Assembly: GCA_016801885.1 (NCBI GenBank) | Contig: CM028890.1 | Span: forward strand, 13,322,001-13,386,000 | Direction of reading: 5' to 3' | DNA: 64,000 bases | Source of the DNA: Toxotes chatareus | Lineage: Eukaryota > Chordata > Actinopteri > Toxotidae | Shown: positions 57,001 through 64,000 of the stretch, piece after piece | Position numbering within the stretch: the stretch's first letter is position 1 | Layout of the letters: every line of letters starts with the position of its first letter | Notes under the pieces: generated by a model | Told to the model about the DNA's origin: nothing | Database searches by the model: none | What the model saw: only the letters and a program-made list of their open reading frames with translations | Made by a program: the position numbers and the translations under genes

Positions 57001-60000
57001 TGCGTGCACGGAGAGGCAGACACAAAATTAGGTATCCTCATGCATTAGCGATGTAATGTTTCCTGAAGAGCTTTTCTTTGGGATGAAGGAGCCGTGCTAG
57101 CATGCAAAAAAAAGTGAGACCTCTACATCTCTGTGGGCATTTGCAGTACGTAGGACTCGTTATGCACATGTCTGTGGTATTGATTCACACGCCCACGTGT
57201 TCCTGAAGCTTAAACGGGATTAACAGCATCAACAACATGCACAAAAAAGAATTTGGGTTCCAAATGTGTTATCCAAACAGGAATGTTAAGCAAACTAACA
57301 GAGGTGTGTGCGTGTGCGTGTGTGTGTGTGTGTGTGCATTTGTGTAGAATTTACATTTGTATTTTGTTATTGTGATTTTAACTGCTTCCGACTGCTTCTG
57401 ATGATTGTGTGAGACAACTCGTGTCCCCTTGAGGACAAAAAAAAAGTGTCCTGGCTGCAGAGTCTGCCTTTGTTACCATCACTGCTTTCCTTTTCCCATT
57501 CCTCTCCGTTTCTCTTTTTCTTCCCCTAACTTGTTTTCTTGACTTTCTTTGTGTATCCAGTCCAATCACAGGACCCAACTTATGTGTCACGAATGTTTAA
57601 CTTTCCTCCTTCCTTTCAAAACTCTGCCTCCCCTTTTATTTCCTCCACTGCTACTATTGTTGCAGCTGTCAGTTATATTGATGAGACTATATTGAAGTTT
57701 TCCTCGAAGGGGTTAAAGGCCAAGCTGGCATTTCATCTATTTCACCAAACATTGTAGTTAATAAAATACTCACTTCAAGGCAAATATGATGACATAGTGC
57801 CTGAAGGAGAAGCATCTTTGCCACTCAGTTCGTTGCTTTAACAGGCATACCGTAGCCTGCAGTGTAAACCGTCCGAGTCACAGCACAATGTTTCCATCCA
57901 GTCATTCAGCATGATTTTTTTATATGACAGAGCAATATCAAGCAAAGTGAATCCATTCATTTGAGTGAATGTGAAACCCCCCAGTGAAAGTGAATAAAGA
58001 ATAGGGTACAGAGGCAAAGGAAAGGAGCAGGCATGGCATCAATAAATAGACTTTATAATAATCCCTCCAGCTAAGGGTTTTTCAGCGGAGATCAAATGAA
58101 ATGGGACTGCCACAGCATACTGAACACAAGCCAAAGCCATCCAGGAAGGACATTCCTTCAAATGCCACGATATTACCTCTGTCCTTAAATGTTCAGCAAT
58201 GAAGCGCAGCATGCAGGATCATCCTCACCCATTCAGTCCTTCAATACTTGTCTTCCCTTTTGGCTGCACAGTCAAAACCTTTTTTTCCCCATGATCATAG
58301 GACAAAGAAAGGGCCGCACAGGCCATTGAAAATCTCCTGTAACGTGACATATTGATTACCGCCCTGTGTGTGTGCATGGGAAGGATAAACATCAAGCTTC
58401 AAAATGAGCACCGGCTCCCAATAAAGCAACACTCACAAAGACACCTAGACCTCCACATAGACACCTGCCCACACAAATATGGATATCAGTGTGTGTGTGC
58501 TTTCTTCCACACTTCTTGCTGCACTCTGCAGAAGGGCGCTGTGATACCTTGCTGGCTGAAGTTGACCAAATGTTCCCGACTCAGTGGCATATTGCTGCTG
58601 TGAGAGGGCTCAAGGACGGGCTGATAACATTGGCTAGCAGCCAGGCAGTTTGCAAATTTGCAATATTCAGCCTTAAGAATTTTGCCCATGTTTCATGCAT
58701 GTGCTCACAAAAACAGAACGCACACATAGTTCATTAGCTGTAGCTGTGTAAACGTGAAAGTGATTCGTTCTGAGCAATATTCTATGGACAGTATTCGACA
58801 GTTGTGACGAATACTGACGAATAAATGACTAAACAACTTGGTCGTGTTTCAGTATCTTCAGGAAAGCATGAAACATAACTGAGACTTTCTTGTGTGCACC
58901 TAAAAAATAGTGAACCAGAGAGATACTGCATATGAATGTGTCTGTATGCTAAAGCTGATGCCAGAAGCTGCTTAGCTTATCACTGCATACCCATCAGTGA
59001 GTTTTCAAGGTGCTATTAGACAAGTTTTATTACCTTTGGACAGAGCCAGGCTAACTAAAGTCTGTTGTCAGAGTTGATGACTCACTATGGCCTCATGGAA
59101 AGAACCTTTATGTTAAGACTAGCATGGATATTGCTGTGAATCAACTTGTCAACCCCCCCCCAGGCATTGAGCTGGATTATTCATATATATATTCGTAAAC
59201 TCTTATGAACTGTGTTTGCCTCCAAGGTTCCTATTTGGTTCACAGTTTTTCCTTCTGTCCTTACATCCCTCCAAATCCCTCACTCCCTCTCGCCCTCCCT
59301 CCCTTTTGGAGCAGATGTACTGTTATTCCTCTACCCTCCCACCTGCTTCACCCACACGCACACTTGCTCTCTGTCTCTCACTGAGCTACATTTTGGTCCA
59401 GAGAGAGAACTAGTGATGAAAAGGGATCGCTTTTATTTAATCACACTGTGCTGTGGCCTCATCTCTTCACCCTCATTTTCACTCTCCCCACTTCATCTTT
59501 AGCATCCAGAATTTACATTGTGCTAATGTAGCAGATGTTTCATTAAAGCACTAAGCAATTAAAAGCTAAAGCAAGCGATTACAGGCTAAAGCAATCACAT
59601 GAATTACTTTACCACCTTGTTGTTGTTTTCTTCAGTAATTAGAGAGTTTGTGTGCAACATACAGCAGACACACGTACAAACTAATTGTTAAATAATTGCT
59701 GTGTTTCCTCTTCCTGTTGGAAATGTCCTTGGTTAAAAACTCCTTTGAGAAAGAATTTCTCTGTAATTTCTATTAACTACAATTTAGCTTATCCACTATT
59801 CCATCCACCCTTAATTCCCTGCTGCATCCCAAGGCACAAATACACAAACCATTAAAGGCCACTGTGGCTGACTTCAGCCCCTTCAGTTCTAAGTTGCTGT
59901 GATTTGTTCAACTGCACAAGCAACATTCTGCCAAGCTTGGCTGAGTCTTTTTATTTAACCCCTGCAGCATTTGGCCACATTAATTAGTGTGAGTCTGGCA

Positions 60001-62162
60001 AAGTTTCTGCTTACACATGAGCCCAAATTGAGACAAGCCTTTCTTATAAAGAGGCTGAAAGCATTTCAAGGATCCGCTCTGTTTTTACCTTCCTGAAAGT
60101 GGCAGTTTTACCAAAGGCTTGTTTTTAAAGTTCTTGAAGTGGTCTTTAAGTCTTCTTCAAGTCTTTTTGACATTCATTTTTATGAAAATGCCATCTGAAT
60201 CTAATTCTCTTGTAATGCATTTTTTGTGCCAATAACCTGATAATAAAGTAAGTTAAGATGTTGCAATACAACCTTCATATCAGTAGAGTTTTAAATTTGG
60301 TCTTCCTGAATGTTGTATTAAAGTTGAAAATGTGGCGCCATCCGCTGTTGAATTATTGACAATGTATCTGCTCTTTGATGTTTTATTTTTACAGAGATAG
60401 TGAGAGCAATGACACATGTGATCAACCAGGGGATGTCCATGTACTGGGGGACATCACGGTGGTCCGCCATGGAGATTATGGTAAGTAATGGAAAAAGTCT
60501 TGGCTCATCCCATAACAAGCAACGTGAAATAAACACCAACTTGGCTCAAAAAAAAAAAAGCTTCTTGTGACAAATAGTCCTTGAGGAAATGGGTTCTATT
60601 TAGAGCTGGGCAGTATATTGATAATTATTCATTTTTGTCCGTCCCATGTGTTGGAGCTTTTTTAGTAGCATGAAACATGTGTTTGCTGTCTAAGTTAAAG
60701 AATTACAAAATCAGACATCTTCCAGAATAATTTCATAAAACAGGGAAATGCAGTTAAATGTGACAGCTCTAGAATAGTGTCACATTACTGTCCTATGCAA
60801 TATAATGTGATAAACATCATCTAGGCAACTTGCCATGTGATTTCCGATAGCGAAACATATATTACAGTACATGTAAAATAAAATACAGTACAGTAGTAAA
60901 TCTTTTATTAATCAAGCTATCCAGTTTGCCTTCACTGCTGAAACTATCAGCACTGTAAAAGACACCCCATATTTTTTACACTGGGGACCCACTGTTACAC
61001 TGGGGACATTAAAGTCCAACATGAGCTACTAAGTTTAAACATAATCTGCAATATGCATAAGAGGGTAAAGGAGAAGAAGAAAATCTTTAAGCAAAAAGGT
61101 GTCTGCTCTCGTTTCCTCATCTCTTAAACATGTCTCCCATTTCTTTTTATTCCCTCTTCATATTCAATCAGGAGGCATACTCTGTGGCCAGGCAGTTTAA
61201 TCTAATTCCACCTGTATGTGAGCAGGCTGAATATCATTTCTTCCAGAGGGATAAAGTGGAAACTCAGCTACCAGAGCTCTACCATAAGATAGGTATGTCT
61301 GTTGTAAGTTTTTCATGAAGTCAAGCTTCTTTTTTAATGGATCTAGGGCTGTGATAGATTTTGTATCCTGTTTCTCAGCCATCATTTTCCCATATCAGGT
61401 GTGGGTGTGGTCTCTTGGTCCCCTCTGGCCTGTGGAATCATCACTGGAAAGTATGAGAATGGTGTCCCAGAATCCTCCAGGGCCTCAATGAAGGTACAAA
61501 TTTCATTAGACCACGTCCATTTCTACATGTTCTCTTTTTCTTTGAGGTTTGAGGTATAATTCTAATTCTTCCACTTTCAATGCCTGTTTAGCCATACCAA
61601 TGGTTGAGGGAGAAAATAATGAGTGAAGATGGGAGAAAACAACAAGCCAAACTAAAGGAACTGGCTCATATTGCGGAGAAGCTCGGATGTACTTTGCCAC
61701 AGCTAGCCATAGGTAAAGGACAACATAAACACCGTATGACCCTTAACTTTCCATTCCTCTGAAAGCAGACAAACTGAGTGTTAGTGGCCCTCAGTCACTA
61801 ACAAACTGAGTGTTTCTCTACACATTGTCTGACACTTTGATACATAATCGCAACTGTAAAAACTCCTCCTATGCCCGATCTTTAGCCTGGTGCCTGAGGA
61901 ATGAGGGAGTGAGCTCAGTGCTGCTGGGATCCTCCAATCCAAGTCAACTAACAGAAAATCTGGGAGCCATTCAGGTATAAAGATCATTCCATAGGGCTGA
62001 GCAATACAGTCATTTTGTGATCTAGTCAAACAGCTCTGACTGCGTGTTCTCTCTTTGTTTTGTGAACCACAGGTAATTCCAAAGATGACAGCAGGCATTG
62101 CCTCAGAGGTTGATCAAATTCTGGGAAATCGCCCTCACAGTAAAAGGGACTACCACCATTAG
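35097..62162 (+). CDS. kcnab1: voltage-gated K+ channel beta-1 subunit, Kvbeta1.1-type transcript (14 exons joined)
   Basis: Kvbeta1 is a cytoplasmic aldo-keto reductase-fold protein that sits as a tetramer under Kv1 channels, inactivates them with its N-terminus and senses NADPH redox state. The exons are 35097-35311, 44992-45035, 47905-47942, 48688-48767, 49268-49312, 50798-50842, 52545-52588, 55773-55859, 60395-60480, 61172-61292, 61399-61493, 61592-61712, 61886-61974 and 62073-62162. They total 1200 nt, 399 residues and TAG (401 in human). Every junction is GT-AG with matching phase. The catalytic tetrad is Asp117, Tyr122, Lys150 and Asn190, with Asn in the place where most relatives have His. 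Cofactor segments SRWSAMEIM, QAEYHFFQR and the C-terminal LLGSSNPSQLTENL are intact. The N-terminus MQVSFAC keeps redox-sensitive Cys7. The rap2b and mbnl1 neighbours support kcnab1 over kcnab2. Confidence 0.96.
36310..36400. repeat. interspersed element remnant (actttatttgtattg ... gaagtactttaca)
   Basis: The order of the motifs caaactttatttgtattgc, gtagtgcaatatgaag and tactttaca is that of a widespread fish retroelement 3' end. The copy is short and diverged. Family is not assigned. Confidence 0.55.
36512..36565. repeat. 30-base tandem duplication containing a palindrome
   Basis: A 24-base unit, ctatacagtatactgtatac plus taac, occurs at 36512-36535 and again at 36542-36565. Each unit contains the perfect palindrome acagtatactgt. 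Confidence 0.95.
42189..42238. repeat. interspersed fish repeat fragment (gcattaagcagatgctct ... agtgacttgcaa)
   Basis: It resembles the abundant fish sequence with tttagcagacgct and agcgacttaca. Only about 50 bases remain. Confidence 0.55.
43030..43760 (-). mobile_element. degenerate Tc1/mariner-type transposon
   Basis: On the minus strand the segment encodes recognisable Tc1-like transposase pieces. Near the right end is SDFERGFIVGAQR. Then comes PPRTVRRQLHREGYYSRDAE and RVEWCKNCRHWSAEMWKKVI followed by SSDESSFTIF and GRVHVW. Further left is a shifted remnant of the GGGSVMVWG region. The pieces are in more than one frame with stops between them, so the element is dead. The SDESSF motif holds the first catalytic Asp region of the DDE domain. 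Terminal inverted repeats were not identified. It lies antisense in a kcnab1 intron. Confidence 0.9.
44992..45035 (+). CDS. kcnab1: kcnab1 shared exon (RNLGKSGLRVSCLGLG)
   Basis: This 44-nt exon is the first one common to all isoforms. Its first G completes Arg from either first exon, and its last G opens the Gly codon finished at 47905. It begins the aldo-keto reductase barrel. Confidence 0.96.
45783..46215. repeat. intronic duplication, unit A
   Basis: The left part (45783-45945) shares agatttaac, ttatttcttattagtgggag and tgtgacaggatcagg with 46463-46606. The right part (46087-46215) shares gcagatggcaggt with a following tgtctgtctacctgc, and aaatttcc, with 47205-47340. The sequence between them is not clearly shared. 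Confidence 0.8.
46463..47340. repeat. intronic duplication, unit B
   Basis: This is the second copy of unit A with about 440 extra bases in the middle. Divergence is higher than for the duplication at 24.7/26.8 kb, so it is older. Confidence 0.8.
47905..47942 (+). CDS. kcnab1: kcnab1 shared exon (TWVTFGGQISDE)
   Basis: This 38-nt exon lies between acceptor caacag and donor gtaaga. It encodes the conserved TWVTFGGQISDE, identical to the mammalian residues. The GTW segment contacts the NADPH cofactor. Confidence 0.96.
48688..48767 (+). CDS. kcnab1: kcnab1 shared exon with catalytic Asp117 and Tyr122
   Basis: This 80-nt exon encodes VAEQLMTIAYESGVNLFDTA and EVYSGG plus AA, which the next exon completes as Lys. 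Asp117 and Tyr122 are the first two members of the reductase tetrad. The donor is gtgagt. The 500-base intron after it contains nothing recognised. Confidence 0.96.
49268..49312 (+). CDS. kcnab1: kcnab1 shared exon (KAEIILGNIIKKKCWR)
   Basis: The exon is 45 nt between acceptor ttcgcag and donor gtaaag. It encodes AEIILGNIIKKKCW with split codons at both ends. Phase 2 at both ends means skipping would keep the frame. Confidence 0.95.
49380..49815 (-). mobile_element. degenerate Tc1-like transposon fragment
   Basis: On the minus strand around 49700-49745 the peptide FEHDSGPMHKARSIK matches the second DDE region of Tc1-like transposases (FQHDNAPVHKARSIK). Further along, ELDRLAQSP resembles LDWPAQSPD. 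Sequence left of it (cagccaaaagagcattagtg, tgatgttg) is that of the common fish copies. The remnant has shifted frames and a small A-run insertion at 49685. It lies antisense in a kcnab1 intron. Confidence 0.87.
50690..50726. repeat. (CA)n microsatellite next to an acceptor
   Basis: About 18 CA units lie on the transcribed strand, close upstream of the exon at 50798. Confidence 0.97.
50798..50842 (+). CDS. kcnab1: kcnab1 shared exon with catalytic Lys150
   Basis: This 45-nt exon between acceptor ccctcag and donor gtaagt encodes RSSLVITTKLYWGG with split codons at both ends. Lys150 in ITTK is the third tetrad member. Skipping would keep the frame and remove it. Confidence 0.96.
51039..51079. 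repeat. (CA)n microsatellite
   Basis: About 20 CA units lie about 200 bases after the exon ending at 50842. Confidence 0.97.
51604..51627. repeat. (ATT)n microsatellite
   Basis: Eight trinucleotide units. Confidence 0.95.
52545..52588 (+). CDS. kcnab1: kcnab1 shared exon (KAETEKGLNRKHIIEG)
   Basis: The exon is 44 nt between acceptor tttgcag and donor gtaaca. It encodes AETEKGLNRKHIIE with split Lys and Gly codons. Mammals have AETERGLSRKHIIE. Confidence 0.95.
52589..55772 (+). other. kcnab1: kcnab1 intron
   Basis: The 3.2-kb intron has purine-rich sequence at 53095-53210 and otherwise ordinary AT-rich DNA. I see no exon, RNA gene or transposon in it. Confidence 0.55.
55773..55859 (+). CDS. 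kcnab1: kcnab1 shared exon with catalytic-site Asn190
   Basis: This 87-nt exon encodes LKGSLQRMQLEYVDVVFANR and PDSNTPME. Asn190 in FANRPD takes the place of the His of typical aldo-keto reductases, as in all Kvbeta proteins, which keeps turnover slow. The acceptor is ctcctcag and the donor gtgagt. Confidence 0.96.
55860..60394 (+). other. kcnab1: kcnab1 intron
   Basis: The 4.5-kb intron contains a CA run (56044-56060), a TG microsatellite (about 57304-57337) and a dispersed teleost repeat remnant (58930-59090). No exon is recognised. Confidence 0.6.
58930..59090. repeat. dispersed teleost repeat remnant
   Basis: It contains gctgcttagcttatc, ttaccttt, ggacagagccaggctaac and gatgactcactatgg, in the order of the short repeat also seen at 29570. 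Confidence 0.6.
60395..60480 (+). CDS. kcnab1: kcnab1 shared exon (IVRAMTHVINQGMSMYWGTSRWSAMEIM)
   Basis: The exon is 86 nt between acceptor tttacag and donor gtaagt. It includes YWGTSRWSAMEIM, in which Ser and Arg bind the nicotinamide cofactor. Only one residue differs here from the mammalian peptide (Ser for Ala). Confidence 0.96.
60481..61171 (+). other. kcnab1: kcnab1 intron
   Basis: AT-rich intron of 691 bases. Nothing else is recognised. Confidence 0.6.
61172..61292 (+). CDS. kcnab1: kcnab1 shared exon (EAYSVARQFN ... LPELYHKI)
   Basis: The 121-nt exon has 40 codons plus one base. It carries PPVCEQAEYHFFQRDKVE, the segment with the conserved Gln and Tyr that stack on NADPH. The acceptor is aatcag and the donor gtatgt. 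The intron after it is only 106 bases. Confidence 0.96.
61399..61493 (+). CDS. kcnab1: kcnab1 shared exon (GVGVVSWSPLACGIITGKYENG)
   Basis: The 95-nt exon encodes SWSPLACGIITGKYENGVPE and SSRASMK. SPLACG forms the pyrophosphate-binding loop. The acceptor is atatcag and the donor gtacaa. The next intron has 98 bases. Confidence 0.96.
61592..61712 (+). CDS. kcnab1: kcnab1 shared exon (PYQWLREKI ... GCTLPQLAI)
   Basis: The 121-nt exon has 40 codons plus one base. EDGRKQQAKLKELAHIAEKL and GCTLPQLAI continue the C-terminal helices. Its phase leaves G to make Ala with the next exon. Confidence 0.96.
61886..61974 (+). CDS. kcnab1: kcnab1 shared exon with the adenosine-phosphate binding loop
   Basis: The 89-nt exon encodes WCLRNEGVSSVLLGSSNPSQ and LTENLGAIQ. 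GSSNPSQLTEN holds the Ser, Gln, Glu and Asn that bind the 2'-phosphate and adenine of NADPH. Confidence 0.96.
62073..62162 (+). CDS. kcnab1: kcnab1 terminal exon
   Basis: The exon encodes 29 residues, VIPKMTAGIASEVDQILGNR then PHSKRDYHH, and TAG at 62160-62162. The mammalian protein ends SKKDYRS, so the fish tail ends differently by two or three residues. Confidence 0.95.
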   Translation, partial: VIPKMTAGIASEVDQILGNRPHSKRDYHH

Positions 62163-63440
62163 GAAGAGCCCCCCTTTTAGTGAACTATGCTCCAAAAGCT
62201 TATCAAAGCTCACTTTTCACAGCCATGGCACCAAAAATGCGTGCCCAACTTTGCTTGTGTGTGCGTATGACTGTGTGTGTGACTGTGTAAAATGTTCTGC
62301 TTGGCTCCTTGTCTGTATGAAGATCAACCAGTACTCATTATTGTAAAGTGAGTTACTTGACAAAGCTTGCATGCTACAGCTACAGCAGCCAGCCACCGGA
62401 CTCAGTCTGAGAAACAGTTAAAGGATACAGCAAGATTATTTTTGGAGTGAAAGCCTCCTTTACTCCAGCAAGCAAAAACTGCTGAACAGCAAATAAGCAA
62501 AATAGATCAGATAAGATCAGATAAGCAAACAATTATATTATTGAGAAAGAAATCTTGCTCAAATTACTTCTGTGAGTATGGGTGTTGATGCACAAGATAA
62601 AGAAAACTTTAGAGGCACTTACTGCTGCAAAAAGCATCACATAAGCTCACGGCAGTGCAGTAAGTACACAACAAAAAGACGATCTGTATCAAAATGCACC
62701 CAATTTTCCAGAAATCTACCTTACTAGATGTTTGTGATGTGAAGAAAAAGAACAATGATGATGTGTGTAATCGGGCCTGGTCTCAGCAGACTGGATAATA
62801 CGCTAACACTCCACATTGCAGCTGGAGCTGACCTGTCAACATGATGAATCGTTTCAGTACTGGATGAACTGTAATTCTGCTCACAATGTTGTTGCTTATA
62901 CCAAGAGAGCTAAGTTAAGCTAAAATGTGTTTCAAAACATCTGTACTGACTGTTATATATTTTCCTTACTAAGCAGCTATGTCAGAATGAGCTTTTCATC
63001 TCACTGTTTTTTTTTTTCACTCATGCAAAAGTAAAGCGTAGTGGACTCTCCTGTTGTGGCCCCTTCAACCACTTTTAATTTGGACTCTGCCAGACTTTCT
63101 GTCAGTGATGATGTCTGATTCATTCAATTTCAGTCTGTGCTGTGGCTAAAACATTTGTCTTGAGGACAAGGGAGAGCGTGTGGATCTAACAAACAAAGCC
63201 ATGTAGCTAATGAAAAGACTTTTTTTCTCAGTAAGAAAAAAACAAAACAAAACAAAACATATGTATCCCTGCAGTCATTGTAACTGGAACACACTGAATT
63301 CTTACCCAACTTCTCCCAGATCCCAGTTTTACATAATAAGATAATCTTTGTCATGTTATGTCCTGTCTGTTCAAACGTGTTTTGGTGTTGTTCATCAGAT
63401 TTATACATACAAATAAAGAGCTTATAATTCTCATGCGATA
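62163..63440 (+). other. kcnab1: kcnab1 3' untranslated region
   Basis: No coding frame of note is present. The region ends at the polyadenylation signal AATAAA near 63412. The end point is inferred. Confidence 0.65.
63412..63417 (+). terminator. kcnab1: likely polyadenylation signal of kcnab1
   Basis: AATAAA is followed after about 30-60 bases by T/GT-rich sequence (gttattttttgttaatgtta). It is the only canonical signal before the next promoter-like region apart from an AT-rich one near 63504. Confidence 0.6.
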
Positions 63441-63719
63441 TGTTTTAAAAATCTGTAGTTATTTTTTGTTAATGTTATGGATGCCTTCTTTTTTAACCCA
63501 GTAAAATAAATTAAATAATATAATATAATATAAACAAGCTAGGGTAGGCTCCTTGTTTGCTGAGTTAGACACAATCCTCAGTGAAAGCATGCGACTTCTG
63601 GGATATACATTTATTTTCTTTTGCAGTTCATTTTGCTGTTTCATAAATAAATAAGAGTTATTTATTTGATATGCGAGAAAAGCTTGCATTTGAGACGTTT
63701 TCCTCAATTTTTGTATTGT

Positions 63720-64000
63720 GATTGATTTGCTTTCGTAACACAGTTTCCATGGGAACAAAGGCGGGCGTTTCCGGTAAATTATCCAATGAGTTTTTCCTGT
63801 TTGGAACCCTGATATTTGATTGGCTACAGACGACTTCTACTCTAGACTACTCGGCAGGAGGTTGAAACCCGCGGTTTACAAAAACTACAGTTTGGACGAG
63901 GTGAAATAGTCGTAATAAAATCTGCTTTTATTCAAGACTGACCTTTTGGGGTGTTGTGGAAATTGTGCTAATGCTACGGTAACGTCAACTATGAACAAAG
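63720..64000 (+). promoter_or_regulatory. probable promoter and 5' end of the next gene
   Basis: CpG content rises after 63750. A perfect RFX X-box (GTTTCCATGGGAAC) lies at 63743-63756. A CCAAT box is at 63783-63787 and an inverted one (ATTGG) at 63819-63823, about 36 bases apart. A short upstream frame ATG CTA CGG TAA (63971-63982) precedes a second ATG at 63991, which could open a coding region that runs out of the window. The gene is not identifiable from this. Confidence 0.5.

Noticed and set aside
60318..60539. Antisense frame of 73 codons over the exon at 60395
   Set aside because: Shadow of the conserved kcnab1 exon.

Overview
The window is vertebrate nuclear DNA, most probably from a spiny-rayed (percomorph) teleost. 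It has short split exons with GT-AG junctions, vertebrate protein families, many di- to tetranucleotide microsatellites, degenerate Tc1-like transposons and short dispersed repeats typical of fish. I see no bacterial-type operons, CRISPR arrays, tRNA or rRNA genes.

Three genes lie on the + strand. (1) mbnl1 (muscleblind-like splicing regulator), 3' part only: the exons run from 4978 to the stop at 12896, followed by a long AT-rich 3' UTR to about 16.7 kb. The first coding exon lies left of the window. (2) rap2b (Ras-family small GTPase): one uninterrupted coding exon, 18493-19041, behind a CpG-rich 5' region. (3) kcnab1 (voltage-gated K+ channel beta-1 subunit, an aldo-keto reductase fold): 13 shared exons from 44992 to 62162, with two alternative first coding exons, a Kvbeta1.2-like one at 28447-28703 and a Kvbeta1.1-like one at 35097-35311. 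Splicing the Kvbeta1.1-type form gives an uninterrupted 399-residue protein that keeps the whole catalytic tetrad. The last 280 bases look like the promoter and 5' end of a fourth gene, with an RFX X-box and two opposed CCAAT boxes.

Regulatory features. mbnl1 keeps its alternative cassette exons at recognisable sizes: 225 nt (204 nt in human), 54 nt, 36 nt and 92 nt (95 nt in human). The 54-nt exon sits behind a 180-nt stretch with no AG dinucleotide and about ten YGCY motifs, as expected for the known autoregulated exon. The 19-35 kb interval between rap2b and the kcnab1 first exons has no other gene, but it holds two families of local duplications. One has a 209-bp core with 5 mismatches, lying inside more diverged flanks that carry a CTCF-like site in each copy. 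The other has one copy upstream of each kcnab1 first exon.

In human 3q25 the order is MBNL1, P2RY1, RAP2B, several genes, then KCNAB1. Here P2RY1 and the block between RAP2B and KCNAB1 are missing, which fits gene loss or rearrangement after the teleost genome duplication.
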